From the NCBI GenBank assembly GCA_022539475.1, contig VCMS01000211.1, positions 1 through 64,000 of the forward strand: a stretch of 64,000 nt of DNA. The letters run 5' to 3'. The position numbers and the translations under genes were made by a program. Shown here in pieces: positions 52,130-61,769 of the stretch; position 1 is the first letter of the stretch; every line of letters starts with the position of its first letter. This DNA is from Gracilaria domingensis (lineage: Eukaryota > Rhodophyta > Florideophyceae > Gracilariales > Gracilariaceae). The notes below the pieces were generated by a model. The model was not told where the DNA came from. It searched no databases and saw nothing but the letters and a program-made list of their open reading frames with translations.

Positions 52130-52735
52130 ATGCTTCTGCTCCCTGCCGCCTTCGTTCAAGGCGCCGCAGTGTCGCTGCTTCAAACGCGCCACCCACCGGC
52201 GTACAGATCCCGAAGCCATCGACCAGAGAGACATTCCGCCAAAAAAGCGCCACGTCGCCGCACACAAATGCAAATCCCTCCACCAGGCCACGAGCAGCCG
52301 CCTCTTTCAGAGCTAGAAAAGGGTCCACCCGGATACAAGTGGAACCCCGACTATCCCGGCACTATGAAGCCGGGATTAGAACCAGACAACTATCCTCTGG
52401 AGGACGTCATGACATCCGGCGTGTACGAGCGCATGGAGTACACCGAGATGGACATAGACGAAAGAGATCCGCGAGTATTCGAGCCCGACGAAGATCTGCT
52501 CGAGTGGCTTGCAAAACACGGGCGCTTGATTCCGCGCGGCGCCTCTGACGACGAGATTGAAACTGAAGCCGAACGCCAAATCAGCGGCATCACAGAAGAG
52601 GATTTGGACTTTGGCGATGATGATAGCAGGATGATTGCGTACTATTCGCGTCAGGGCGAAGGATCTGCCTCCGGTGCTGGACAGGACTTTGGAGGGTTTT
52701 CAGAATCTTCGGGCGATGCGGGCTTTGATCTGTGA
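52130..52735 (+). CDS. Unrecognised 201-residue acidic protein, possibly organelle-targeted
   Basis: The ATG at 52130 has a good context (gccgccATGc). The first 50 residues are hydrophobic then strongly basic, with an early Phe (MLLLPAAFVQG), suggesting a plastid or mitochondrial transit peptide. The middle looks conserved rather than random: YKWNPDYPGTMKPG, a PLEDV turn, VYERMEYTEMDIDERDP, and LLEWLAKHGRLIPRG. The end is acidic then Gly/Ser-rich. I do not recognise the family and assign no function. It converges on the plastid protein gene, 91 bp between stops. Confidence 0.65.
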   Translation: MLLLPAAFVQGAAVSLLQTRHPPAYRSRSHRPERHSAKKAPRRRTQMQIPPPGHEQPPLSELEKGPPGYKWNPDYPGTMKPGLEPDNYPLEDVMTSGVYERMEYTEMDIDERDPRVFEPDEDLLEWLAKHGRLIPRGASDDEIETEAERQISGITEEDLDFGDDDSRMIAYYSRQGEGSASGAGQDFGGFSESSGDAGFDL

Positions 52736-52826
52736 GCGCATAATACCTAACGTATGTAGCGTTTTACTGCATCATCAACTTATAGCGATGCCCGTTAGTA
52801 AAATGGAAACAAGCACTGTTGGATGT

Positions 52827-53264
52827 CTAGTTCGACTTGGAAAACTTGGCTTTGATCTTAGCATCTTCTTCAGCCTCCCGTTCCAGCATTGCTGCATACT
52901 CTTCCTTCTCCTCCTTCACCAGCTCCCGTTCCTCAACCTTGTACGCAGGTTCATCCTCCTTCTTGCGAATGCGAGTAACGTTTTTCTCCGCTGCATCGGG
53001 GCCCACGTCCGTAACCTCCTCTTCATAGTTGAGTTCCTTCACATCTTCTTTAAGCTCTTCTTTCAGTTGCTTAGTATCGATACCATCAGCAATAGCTGCA
53101 GCCGCAACGCCCACCACTGAAAACGCCGCCACCCGCAACACCGAACGCCGTGAGAGAGGCGCGTGCACCATCGTCACTTTCGCCGATGAGACCGATCTGC
53201 GAGTGCGAGGGAGGGCGCTTGGTAAACATGACGGTAATGCTGGTACGAACGCCATAGCTGCCAA
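52827..53264 (-). CDS. Plastid-targeted coiled-coil protein with twin-arginine signal
   Basis: 145 residues from the ATG at 53264. The N-terminus MAAMAFVPALPS has the early Phe used by red-lineage plastid transit peptides, followed by a Ser/Arg-rich stretch. A second signal follows, with twin arginine and a hydrophobic core (SRRSVLRVAAFSVVGVAAAA), as in thylakoid-lumen proteins exported by the Tat route. The mature part is about 85 residues, almost entirely charged (Glu/Lys), probably a helical coiled coil, with no Cys and no known domain. A small lumenal or thylakoid-associated factor is the best guess; the function is unknown. It is in tandem with the ABC1 kinase gene upstream, 507 bp apart. 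Confidence 0.7.
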   Translation of the reverse strand: MAAMAFVPALPSCLPSALPRTRRSVSSAKVTMVHAPLSRRSVLRVAAFSVVGVAAAAIADGIDTKQLKEELKEDVKELNYEEEVTDVGPDAAEKNVTRIRKKEDEPAYKVEERELVKEEKEEYAAMLEREAEEDAKIKAKFSKSN

Positions 53265-53771
53265 GACGTTACGCGTGGTTTGCGCGCGTTTGAAGAAAGT
53301 TCAAATAAGCTGGACAACTCGAAAGAGAGAATCGACAACGCCGAGACAGCTGAAGAACAGAAACGCCAGATGCTCTGAACTTCAGAGTCTGAAGGCAGCC
53401 CAAAGGGTTTCCCGTATCTCCGGAGACCAGGGAGATGCGACACACTTTAGTGGCTGAGATTGCACTGGCTGGGACCACGTTCAAAAGACAAAAAAACAAA
53501 ATCTGGAATGAATCTCGACCAAAAAATTTAGATACGCTGCACTTGCCACAGACTATCTCGGTTTTATCTCGGTTTTATCTCGGTTTTACCAGGCAGAGTA
53601 CGATTTTGCATCTTCTCCCAAAAAATGAAGCCCTATCGACGATAGACTTTCGTGAAATTCCCTCGTCTCCTATACCCTTGTATGACGCTGTGCTCTGTAG
53701 TTCCTCACGGATTCACACTTCATCCTAGTATCCTAGTCAAATGCCATTAAATAAAGGTCTCGTTCGTTCGT
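53265..53771. other. Intergenic, promoter of plastid protein and 3' flank of ABC1K
   Basis: Contains a tandem 11-mer ATCTCGGTTTT, about three copies near 53565-53588, and a CGTT microsatellite near 53762. No gene seen. Confidence 0.5.
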
Positions 53772-56735
53772 TCATCCTAGTAACATTTTCATGATATCTG
53801 ATTCTCCTCCAGTTCGAAGCAAATTGTCCAGTATGTCGGCTTCCCCCATTACCTCCACAGTTCCTTCTTCCAAGAAACTCTTTAGGGCCACTTGTGCAAA
53901 ATTGTGGTACCACCCGGGCATCGGTACATCTAAAGTCAGACATACTAGAGCAATTACTGCAGCAGAAGCTACGGACATAGCATTCAACTTGTTCAATGTT
54001 ACCGCCATCGAAAACCTTTCTGATGGCACTGCAAAAGCAAACGAACCGCCAATACCCCCATGTCCTAGAGCCCCGTGATGAAGTATTTCTCCGGAGCTGT
54101 GCGTCGCATCGTACAACATTAAACCAGGGCCCCATGCCCGTCGTCCGTCACCGCCATCAACGTCGCACAACTTTCGCCGCAAGCTCTCGACCCGGTTTTT
54201 AGTCATTATCCGATTACCATCTATCTGACCTTCGTTACTAAGAATTGCATAGAGTTTCGCCAAAGCCTTCGCCGTAAAATGCCCGTTTGCTGAAGGAACA
54301 AATCCGGCCCGCAAGATGGGGTGGTTGAAGAAATTCGGGTCGAGCAGATACGCAGGAACATGAGAAGCTGAACTCGGACCCACAAGATCCCTCAACACTT
54401 CCTTCGCGTCTTCCTGTACACTTGTCTTTCCTAGTTGATCTTCCTTTGTTGACTTTCTATCGCCTTTTTCTTTGCCGAACTTGCTTCGCTTTGACTGCGC
54501 TCCCTCAACTGCCCGTCCCAAAGCACCTTCCTGGAGATCAGTGATTATGCTAGACGACAATGATGCAATCGGACCTCCAGAACTGTCCTTTAATAGTTCA
54601 TCAGGCATAGTCCCACAGAAACACTCGGATTCAAGGTTTAGTTTCTTCACCAGTTCCCTGAGATGATGTTGATAAGTCTTTCCAGTAATTTTCACTATCA
54701 GCCCAGCAACAAGCCACCCAAACGAAAGAGCATGGTACTCTGATCTTTCCCCAGGAGGATGTGCCGGTTTTGCTGTTTCAAAATGTCTGATTATGCCCTC
54801 CCAGTCATCCCGCAATCGTATCATGTTCATATCTTCTGGTAACGCTTGTGCCAGACCTGCAGAGTGAGACAATATATGGCCGATTGTGGTTAACTGTTTC
54901 CCGTTTTGTCCGTAGTCCGGCCAATATTTCGTAACAAGATCCCCATACTTGACATCGTACTCATCCTGGAGATGTGCAAACAATATGGATGTAAGTCCTT
55001 TGGTACAGCTAAACGAGTTGAATAAAGTTTCCGTAGTCACTGGACGCGCATCATAACGTCCCATTTGTCCGCAAGCAATGTTGAGCACAAGCTCTCCATT
55101 CTTGTAAGCCGCGACTTGCATCCCTATCAGCATCTTCAATTCATAAAACTTGCTTAATGCTTTTTCCAACACGGCTGCAGCTCGCTCTGCACCATAAACT
55201 CCCCCAGAAACAATAGGTTTGTATATAATCTCTTTCATTCTTTCCTCAGTTGGGCACGACGCTATCACAGCATACTCCGCATATGGCCTTAAGCATTGTA
55301 AGTATGAATGACGTACTCCCAGAGAGGATGCAAGCCCCCTCAGCATACCCAGGGAGCGGAAGAAGAAGACCAAATCGCCTGGAAATGAATCAACCGGTGA
55401 TCGAGATTCACGTTTCTTTGGCACAGAATCATGCTCGTCAGAAGCTCCTGTCGAGAAAGCTTGATGTATAGGAGTTTCTTTGGCGTTCCGTTCCAGCTCC
55501 TCTTCATTATTCTCATATTTCTTTCTCATAGCACTTTGCTCTTTCATAGACTCGTCCGGAGGCGCCGTTGTTCGGAACAGATACTTTATCATGTCCAGCG
55601 CAGCAGTTGGATCTGCTCGGTTAAGATTCACGCCTACTTCAGAAAGCGACTGTACAATAGAGTAGGAGTCGTTGCCGACCGCCGCAAGGATCATCTTCGC
55701 AAAACCATGACGAGCGTCGTCTTCGACGCGGACGCATATACCAAAATCTAGTAACACTGGTTGACCTCCATTTTCGAGTCTGTTAACCAGAAAGTTGCCA
55801 GGATGTGGGTCTCCAGAGAACACTTTACCGACAAAGAGCTGCAGTCCAAAGCTTCTTGTGATATTAGTTATTAGATTGTCACGGTCTACGGAGTACTTGC
55901 TCAAGGTATCCACATCAGAGACTTTACAACCATCGATGTATTCCATTACAAGCAACTTATCACTTGTTAAATGTGGTATTGGCTCTGGCACGTACGCCTC
56001 AGCAACAAGATCTTCTGGTGCATCCCTAAGGGTGCTCTTGATGTCCTCAAGATTGGACAATTCATTGAGAAAGTTTGTCTCCAGCGGAACCATTTCGATC
56101 CAAGCGTCCAGCACAGGCCTCATATCATACTTTGGCTCCGCTCCAGCTATCCATATAAGCAGCGTTTTCAGATCTTCCAGATCCTGCAGAAGCATTGGAC
56201 GAATTCCAGGGTGCTGAACTTTGAGAACGACCTTGCGGCCCGTGCTTTTCAGTGTCGCAATGTGTACCTGAGCAATGCTGGCACTGGCGATTGGGGACTT
56301 GGAATCAAAGTGATGGAAGACATCATTAATATTTATGGGTCTCCCATGTTCAGACTGAAAGTGCTTTCCATACTCCGTCTCTCGCAATTGTTCTGTTACA
56401 ATGCCTTCAACGAGCGCCGGTGGGGTGGGCGGACAGTCATCGAGACTTTTAGACAGTACAGCAGAATATTCCGGCGGCAAGGCATCAGAGCGCGCAGCTA
56501 CGTACTGACAACATTTGATCCACAACCCCCTGCGGGCTGTGGATGTGCGCAAGATACGTTGTGCAGCTCGGGTGTTTGCGCGGATCCAAGCTTCGTCACT
56601 CTCCTGATCATTCCTTCGAAGGGTGCGATTGAAAATCTGTGTCGTCTTGAGAATGAGATACACAACGGCTGCAGTGGAGAAAACATGAGCGCGTCTTGGG
56701 AGATATCGAAGGAATGATGGAAGATGAAATATCAT
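53772..56735 (-). CDS. ABC1/UbiB atypical kinase fused to beta-lactamase-like domain
   Basis: 987 residues. After a short hydrophobic N-terminus (about 15-35) comes an ABC1/ADCK kinase-like domain (about 60-360): the modified Ala-rich loop IASASIAQVH, catalytic Lys in VVLKVQHPG, DPHPGNFLV and LLDFGICV. The family's KxGQ helix motif reads KCCQ here, with Cys for Gly. A serine beta-lactamase-related domain follows (about 530-950) with SCTK (SxxK), a Tyr-containing second motif (YHALSFG) and HGGIGGSF. Its middle is split by a Lys-rich insertion. ABC1 proteins support quinone and lipid homeostasis in mitochondria and plastids; the same two-domain fusion is known from plants (the Arabidopsis AT5G24810 type). 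The two domains are probably coupled enzymatically, but the substrates are unknown. Confidence 0.93.
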   Translation of the reverse strand: MIFHLPSFLRYLPRRAHVFSTAAVVYLILKTTQIFNRTLRRNDQESDEAWIRANTRAAQRILRTSTARRGLWIKCCQYVAARSDALPPEYSAVLSKSLDDCPPTPPALVEGIVTEQLRETEYGKHFQSEHGRPININDVFHHFDSKSPIASASIAQVHIATLKSTGRKVVLKVQHPGIRPMLLQDLEDLKTLLIWIAGAEPKYDMRPVLDAWIEMVPLETNFLNELSNLEDIKSTLRDAPEDLVAEAYVPEPIPHLTSDKLLVMEYIDGCKVSDVDTLSKYSVDRDNLITNITRSFGLQLFVGKVFSGDPHPGNFLVNRLENGGQPVLLDFGICVRVEDDARHGFAKMILAAVGNDSYSIVQSLSEVGVNLNRADPTAALDMIKYLFRTTAPPDESMKEQSAMRKKYENNEEELERNAKETPIHQAFSTGASDEHDSVPKKRESRSPVDSFPGDLVFFFRSLGMLRGLASSLGVRHSYLQCLRPYAEYAVIASCPTEERMKEIIYKPIVSGGVYGAERAAAVLEKALSKFYELKMLIGMQVAAYKNGELVLNIACGQMGRYDARPVTTETLFNSFSCTKGLTSILFAHLQDEYDVKYGDLVTKYWPDYGQNGKQLTTIGHILSHSAGLAQALPEDMNMIRLRDDWEGIIRHFETAKPAHPPGERSEYHALSFGWLVAGLIVKITGKTYQHHLRELVKKLNLESECFCGTMPDELLKDSSGGPIASLSSSIITDLQEGALGRAVEGAQSKRSKFGKEKGDRKSTKEDQLGKTSVQEDAKEVLRDLVGPSSASHVPAYLLDPNFFNHPILRAGFVPSANGHFTAKALAKLYAILSNEGQIDGNRIMTKNRVESLRRKLCDVDGGDGRRAWGPGLMLYDATHSSGEILHHGALGHGGIGGSFAFAVPSERFSMAVTLNKLNAMSVASAAVIALVCLTLDVPMPGWYHNFAQVALKSFLEEGTVEVMGEADILDNLLRTGGESDIMKMLLG

Positions 56736-57515
56736 TGCGCTTCTCTATGGATACTCTTGTACACAAAGCGAAAACGTTGAAAAGATTCCCGGCCTGAAAG
56801 AAAGCCTGATATCACTCAGGAAGAGAAGAAATAATACCGTCGCAAAACTGCAGCTGGAGATGGGTGAAGCCGCAGGAAAGAAATCAGGTCATCAAGCTCG
56901 ATGTTCAAACTTCTAAGTTCAAACAGACGGGCAAATGTCGTGCAGAAATCAGAAGCGACAGCAATGACATGGAAAGGCAGGAACGCCAGTCGCTGCGCGG
57001 TGCTTGGCGGTGGGGGAAGGCTACCGATGGTACCTCACACCGTATGGCTGTCGCGAAACAGCGATAGTTTCGCAGCTGCGCGACGCTATGATACGACGGC
57101 TGGACGGTGCTTCGTCCTGCTGGTGACACAGTAATCTCGGGAGCCACGATGGCGTTGAATAGAACCGCTTGTGGCGACGGAATCAGCGAGTAGCATGACG
57201 CACTGTGGTCAGAGTTCATCACGGTGCATGATGATCATGCAACAGATCAAAAAGTGACCACAGAAGGTGTGCAAAATGTGACCAAGTGTGCTTTCATTGG
57301 CTTGTGCTTAGGGGCGTTCCAGGAGTTTACGAAACGATTAAAAGAAATCTGGAAACACGAAGCCAGACAATCAGTGTCGTACACGTTGTGTCGGTGGCTT
57401 TCCAGCTCCGTTTCTTGACTGCGACACCAAATGTTTCCCAGTCAACGTAACAATCGTCACACACGGTTGCATATCCTCCGGCGCTGCAAAGATTTTTGTC
57501 TTCCCCGTCAATGGC
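56736..57515. other. Intergenic, no gene seen
   Basis: Upstream of the ABC1K gene. Short minus frames near 57327-57556 include a few Cys but no recognisable domain. Confidence 0.4.
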
Positions 57516-58891
57516 ATGGAACGCGTACCCTTGCCACAACAAAATGAAGCTGGCACACAGAACTTGTCATCACAATTCGCGGAACATAACGTATCCGAGA
57601 CCAGTGGTGTCCAACGCCAAACGCAAGCGCATTCGTCAGAATCGCAGCAACCGTGTTCAACAAATACACCTCCTCCAACTCTATGTCAAGGTTTGGCTTT
57701 ACTAAGACAGGCTAAGTTGTCTAACAACAAATTCAAGCAAGCTCTAAAGTTCCTAAATGTACTAGGTGGCCACAATGCCAAGCAAGCAACAAAACTATGG
57801 ATTGGGGCCGTTAAAATGGTTCAGAGATCCGTAACGTTTGCCGCTCTACTACAACTAATTGAAAGCTCAAGCGACCAAAGTCACAGATATTTTGCAGACA
57901 TTTTGAGCATTCCCTCGACTACCGTACGGATCCGGAAAGCTCCAGATGAGCACGAACAGGTATTGTGGCTCCGCAAAGATGTACCCATATTTGAACATGG
58001 AAAAGTTGTTGTAGGGCAGCCAAACCTAGGCGAAGACGCAGTTCCGACACATTCTTCGGATACACGTCAGCCCACGGTTGAAAGCGGAGAGTATTGTAGA
58101 GTTTTGCATGTCTTAGCAGACGCGCGCATGGCCTCGACCCGACAAAAGCTTACGGAATGCATGACTAGAACGAAACTTGATCAGGAGCAGGAAGACCCTT
58201 AGACCGAGCATATTGCACCTCTCTTTAATGACGGTCAATTTCGACCAGTTGCAGTCGGTACAGTGGCTGGAGGAGTGACGTTGAGCGATATAGGTTTTCT
58301 CAACCCTGCAAGACGTCCTCATATTCGCGATGCCGGAACATTGAAGAGGAAATTTGGAGCCTTCAAGAGTGAGTATGGAACTGCATTGACAAGGTATGAG
58401 GCTTCAGGACAAGGAGATCCTGATGCCTTCGCTGGTTTCGCTGATGGTAAAAGTTATATCATGTATGCGTTTTGCTTTCTGAAAGTTTATCCTGTCTTGG
58501 AACCGCTAGCAACGCGTGCCTTAAATTCTGATGCACGGAGAGAAGAAGGAGTCGGTACACCACTGCGCGGATATGGATTTGGAGGAAGAGAGATTGGTGA
58601 GCCTCGATCAAAGCGACTAAGAATGTCAGCAGCATTTCTAGTCATTCTGGAGTACGAAGTCTAATTATGGCTCTTAGGCCTCAAGATGCTGACGTAGCGA
58701 AGGAATTGGAGGAGGCGGAGCGTGACAAAATGCAATTCGAAGCGTTTGAAGCAGATGCTCGTTTCACGAAAGCAACTGTAGATGCTATTTCTGCGTTGCG
58801 AGCTCAAATGGAGAAGACAGACGATACCGACGAGCAGATAGTTTTAGAGCAAAGCTTGAAGCGATTGTTCACGAAACTTGGCAATAAATAG
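57516..58891 (+). pseudogene. Degraded transposon-accessory-like ORF
   Basis: One frame runs from 57516 to 58664 with a single in-frame TAG at 58200-58202; a +2 shifted frame then continues from 58667 to 58891. The part after the TAG (GTLKRKFGAFKSEYGTALTR, then YEASGQGDPDAFAGFADGKS) resembles the Myb/trihelix-like accessory proteins of PIF/Harbinger elements, and the final piece is a charged helix (EEAERDKMQFEAFEADARF). The first 200 residues are unrecognised. The broken frame argues for a dead copy. Membership in the same element as the transposase at 60 kb is not shown, because eL22 lies between them. Confidence 0.45.
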
Positions 58892-59536
58892 AACTATTAG
58901 AGTTTATTATGAGTTACGGTTTTGGATGGAGGCTTGACTTGATAGGAAACAAAATTGCTTCTTCTGTCTGCGCTGTCGCGCTGCACAAGTTTAGGGATGT
59001 TGATGTTGCTTCAGATGGGTATGTGGTGAAGAAGAATGTGAGGCTGTGTTTCATGTGCCAATCTCTTCACTCTTCGTGGTATACTATACGTAGGACCTGA
59101 GAATGTCGACGCCGCCAGCAGCGGGTGCGGTGAACCGCGATCGAGTTGAACGTATTGGGCTCCCCAACAAGGCCAGTATCGACATCCTAATACATCGATA
59201 ACGCAGTTGCCCTTGACCACCAGTTTGCGATGAGATGGTGTGCAAGACAAACTAATGAGAACTTTGTGTTTTGCTCGACATAATGAACGCAGAGGACGTC
59301 ATCGATAAGAACGATGAACAATTACCCCATATTATCTTCGCTCGTCATTGAACCATAAACATAGAATTTCTTTACTCCAGCGAGAACTGTTGCCCTTCTT
59401 GATTCCTGTTCGAGATAGAATAGACAAAAAGGAAAGCAAGAAAGAAGGGGGGGCTGCCGTGCGTAGTGGGACGTTTGGACGTTTACATGGATGCGAGACT
59501 AGTGGCACGTAGACAGTAGCTGCGGGCGCGCGCAGT
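58892..59536. other. Intergenic, 3' flank of eL22
   Basis: No gene seen. A G-run lies near 59450. Confidence 0.4.
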
Positions 59537-59884
59537 TTATTCGTCGTCGGATTCGTCGTCGTCCAGGTCCTCGCTGATGTTAAAGTAGCGTAGTTCGTAC
59601 GTGTTCTTGTCGGATGCTACTACGCGCATCCAGTCGCGTACGTTTTGCTTCTTGAGGAACTTTTTAGTGAGGTATTTGAGATACCTTTTGGGGAACTTGA
59701 TGTTCGCTTCGACAGTGATACGATTCTTTTCGCGCGATACCTTGACAGCATCACCCAATTGATTGGTCTTGTTACTCGCCTTGATCCGTTCGTTCAAAAA
59801 CTTCAAGCTCTTCCTTGCTATCCCACGTTGCGATTTTGTCGCAACAATGTTGAACGCCACAGCGGCGCTATGCAAAGCGATCAT
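59537..59884 (-). CDS. RPL22: Ribosomal protein eL22, 5' end missing
   Basis: The body matches eL22 closely: [69 protein letters not shown], and an acidic tail. The family's first 35-40 residues (basic start and the conserved beta strand before the first helix) are absent. The 25 residues in front of LKFLNERIK look like intron or unrelated DNA, so the believable coding part starts near 59810. The missing exon is not seen in the 1.9 kb to the right, which holds a transposase and a retroelement. eL22 sits on the large ribosomal subunit near the exit tunnel. It is either an exon of a split gene or a truncated copy. Confidence 0.85.
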   Translation of the reverse strand: MIALHSAAVAFNIVATKSQRGIARKSLKFLNERIKASNKTNQLGDAVKVSREKNRITVEANIKFPKRYLKYLTKKFLKKQNVRDWMRVVASDKNTYELRYFNISEDLDDDESDDE

Positions 59885-59925
59885 ATAGCTTAGCGTAAAT
59901 CACATAGAGTTGTTCAAATCGTTTC

Positions 59926-61224
59926 CTATCTTCGCCGTATATATCCCAATCGCTGTAGTTCAAGCGCGATGCTGTCTCGCATCACTGTAGATTCTCTTCT
60001 TCTGTTACGTGACCGCATATTTTCCGATTCCGTATGCAACATGTTCTGAAAATGAACGACGGGGGAACCATGCACACTATTGTCCACATGACTGGGCAGG
60101 GTCTCAAAAGAAGCACCATCTTCTGTGTCTACTATAAAGTTGTGCAATTTGCACGCAACGATAATAATCAGAGTTACTTTGTACAGAGGATATCGAATAG
60201 CAGACCAGAATATTCCAAAGCGACAAATCAAGATCCCAAAAGCTTGCTCAACTACTGTCCTGCAAGACGACAAATAGGAATTGAAAGTGTCCTCCAGTAC
60301 GCTTAAATTCTTCCCGGGATACGGAGTCAATACTCTGCATTCATTGGAATAGGCATCATCAGCAACTACAGTTGCCCAGCCAGGTAAACTAGATCCTTTC
60401 AGTACTTCGTACAATTTTGTCGAAGCAAACGCTGTAGAATCGTGAGTCCCTCCTGAATGTGTTGCTGAAACGAAACAAAATTTGTAGTTTGCTTGGACGG
60501 CGGCTTGGACACAAACTGCGAAAAATCCCTTCCTATTGTAGTATTTCTTGGGATCTTTAACCTCAGACATTCGGGGCTTCGTTATCTCTATCTCCAGTCC
60601 ATCCAGGGCTGCAACCACTCCAAACATAGGAGAACGACGTATTTGCGTAAACATGTTCGCGTTTTCTTGACATTCTTGCTCCGTAATTGGAAACCGAATT
60701 TCTGGAAAGAGAATATCTAGCGCACAAAGTGTTTCCTCGAAAAGACTGTATACAGTACTAGATCCAAGACCGTATGGCCATCCAACATCTAAGTAACTAG
60801 CCCCAGCCAGCAGGCGTAGAGTCACAAACAACATCAGCTCTACTTTTAAAGACGTTGAAGCTGTTGATTCTTGACACTGTGTTCTTCTCAATGATGGTCT
60901 TAGTGTGTCAGAAAGTAGTCGAAATTGTGCTTTTGTTAGGCGATACATTCGCTTGAATTGGTCCTCTACAATATGTTGCATGTGATGTTGTGCATTGAAC
61001 ACAGGGCGGGGGAGAACAGTTTTCAATGTTTTGTTTCGATGAGCATCGTTGTACACAGAGACCAAGAGCTGTAAAAGAATTAGGTCTTTTCGCCTTAGAG
61101 CACGTAGCTTGAGAGTTTTTCGGAGCACATGAGGGCGCAAAAGTGCGCGTCGAAGAAAACCGCGGTTGTGTAATGTAATACTATGAACCGTTGGCAATAG
61201 CAATCGGCACTTTGGGGATGGCAA
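59926..61224 (-). CDS. PIF/Harbinger-type DDE transposase
   Basis: 432 residues with no frame break. A basic N-terminus and a helical DNA-binding-like region (about 95-180) precede the DDE nuclease of the DDE_4 class: first Asp in VVAALDGLEIEI, second in VVADDAYSN, Glu in TVVEQAFGIL. A Tyr-Tyr-Asn-Arg-Lys segment between the first two acids is typical of the class. The enzyme would cut and paste an element with short terminal repeats and a 3-bp target site. I could not find the terminal inverted repeats by eye. It lies head-on with the second LTR element at right and 42 bp from the eL22 frame at left. Confidence 0.9.
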   Translation of the reverse strand: MPSPKCRLLLPTVHSITLHNRGFLRRALLRPHVLRKTLKLRALRRKDLILLQLLVSVYNDAHRNKTLKTVLPRPVFNAQHHMQHIVEDQFKRMYRLTKAQFRLLSDTLRPSLRRTQCQESTASTSLKVELMLFVTLRLLAGASYLDVGWPYGLGSSTVYSLFEETLCALDILFPEIRFPITEQECQENANMFTQIRRSPMFGVVAALDGLEIEITKPRMSEVKDPKKYYNRKGFFAVCVQAAVQANYKFCFVSATHSGGTHDSTAFASTKLYEVLKGSSLPGWATVVADDAYSNECRVLTPYPGKNLSVLEDTFNSYLSSCRTVVEQAFGILICRFGIFWSAIRYPLYKVTLIIIVACKLHNFIVDTEDGASFETLPSHVDNSVHGSPVVHFQNMLHTESENMRSRNRRRESTVMRDSIALELQRLGYIRRR

Positions 61225-61769
61225 GAGCGGCCGGGGGCGAGTATCACACTTGGAACACGTGTGGTTTGGCGAACCCCAATGGTTCTATTTATTTCTAACT
61301 TGTAGTATTTGTACCATAGGTAGTATAGTTAGTACACGTGGTGCACTGCGTTACAGTGCACCACTCCAGAGGTTGAGGCGCCTCGCAGCCGATACTTAGG
61401 CTGCTGGAGCTGCGCCTCCCTCCTGTGATAAAGTTAGAGACCCTCTTGGCAACTACTTGACCCTTAGGTTAGTAAGTACCAACACCCTTCAGGTTTTCAA
61501 GCCGTCGCTACGTCGCTCGCCATCTCCTGTAGGCACGACAGTTAGCGCTCGCCCATTGCACCTTCATACCAGTGGTCTCGCCGTTGGCCCTCATCCTTTG
61601 GACCTTTCCACTCCGTGGTTAGTGACCCGTGCCACTATACTACATTTCTGGTCTCCCGACCTAGAATTCCGCACGGAAGTGAAGAACGACCTCTAGGAAA
61701 GACGAACTACCGGAATCCTACCACTGGATCTGGACTACTGACGGACTGGTATATCAAGCACCCGCCTTC
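61225..61769 (+). repeat. Candidate 5' LTR and leader of the right-hand LTR element
   Basis: Noncoding DNA before gag. A perfect hairpin GTGGTGCACTG (61338-61348) and CAGTGCACCAC (61354-61364) with a 5-base loop is followed by GCAGCC/GGCTGC at 61385-61404 and a TATA-like GATAAAG at 61437. This repeats the layout of the other element's terminal region without sequence identity. A weak primer-site-like TGGTATATCAAGC starts near 61748. Exact LTR limits are unknown. Confidence 0.45.

Noticed and set aside
51555-52328. 257-codon minus-strand ORF
   Set aside because: No domain; overlaps the better supported plus-strand gene at 52130 antisense and the GC-rich intergenic region.
57327-57556. Cys-containing minus-strand frames near 57.4 kb
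   Set aside because: Two overlapping frames, neither with a clear zinc-binding spacing or known domain.
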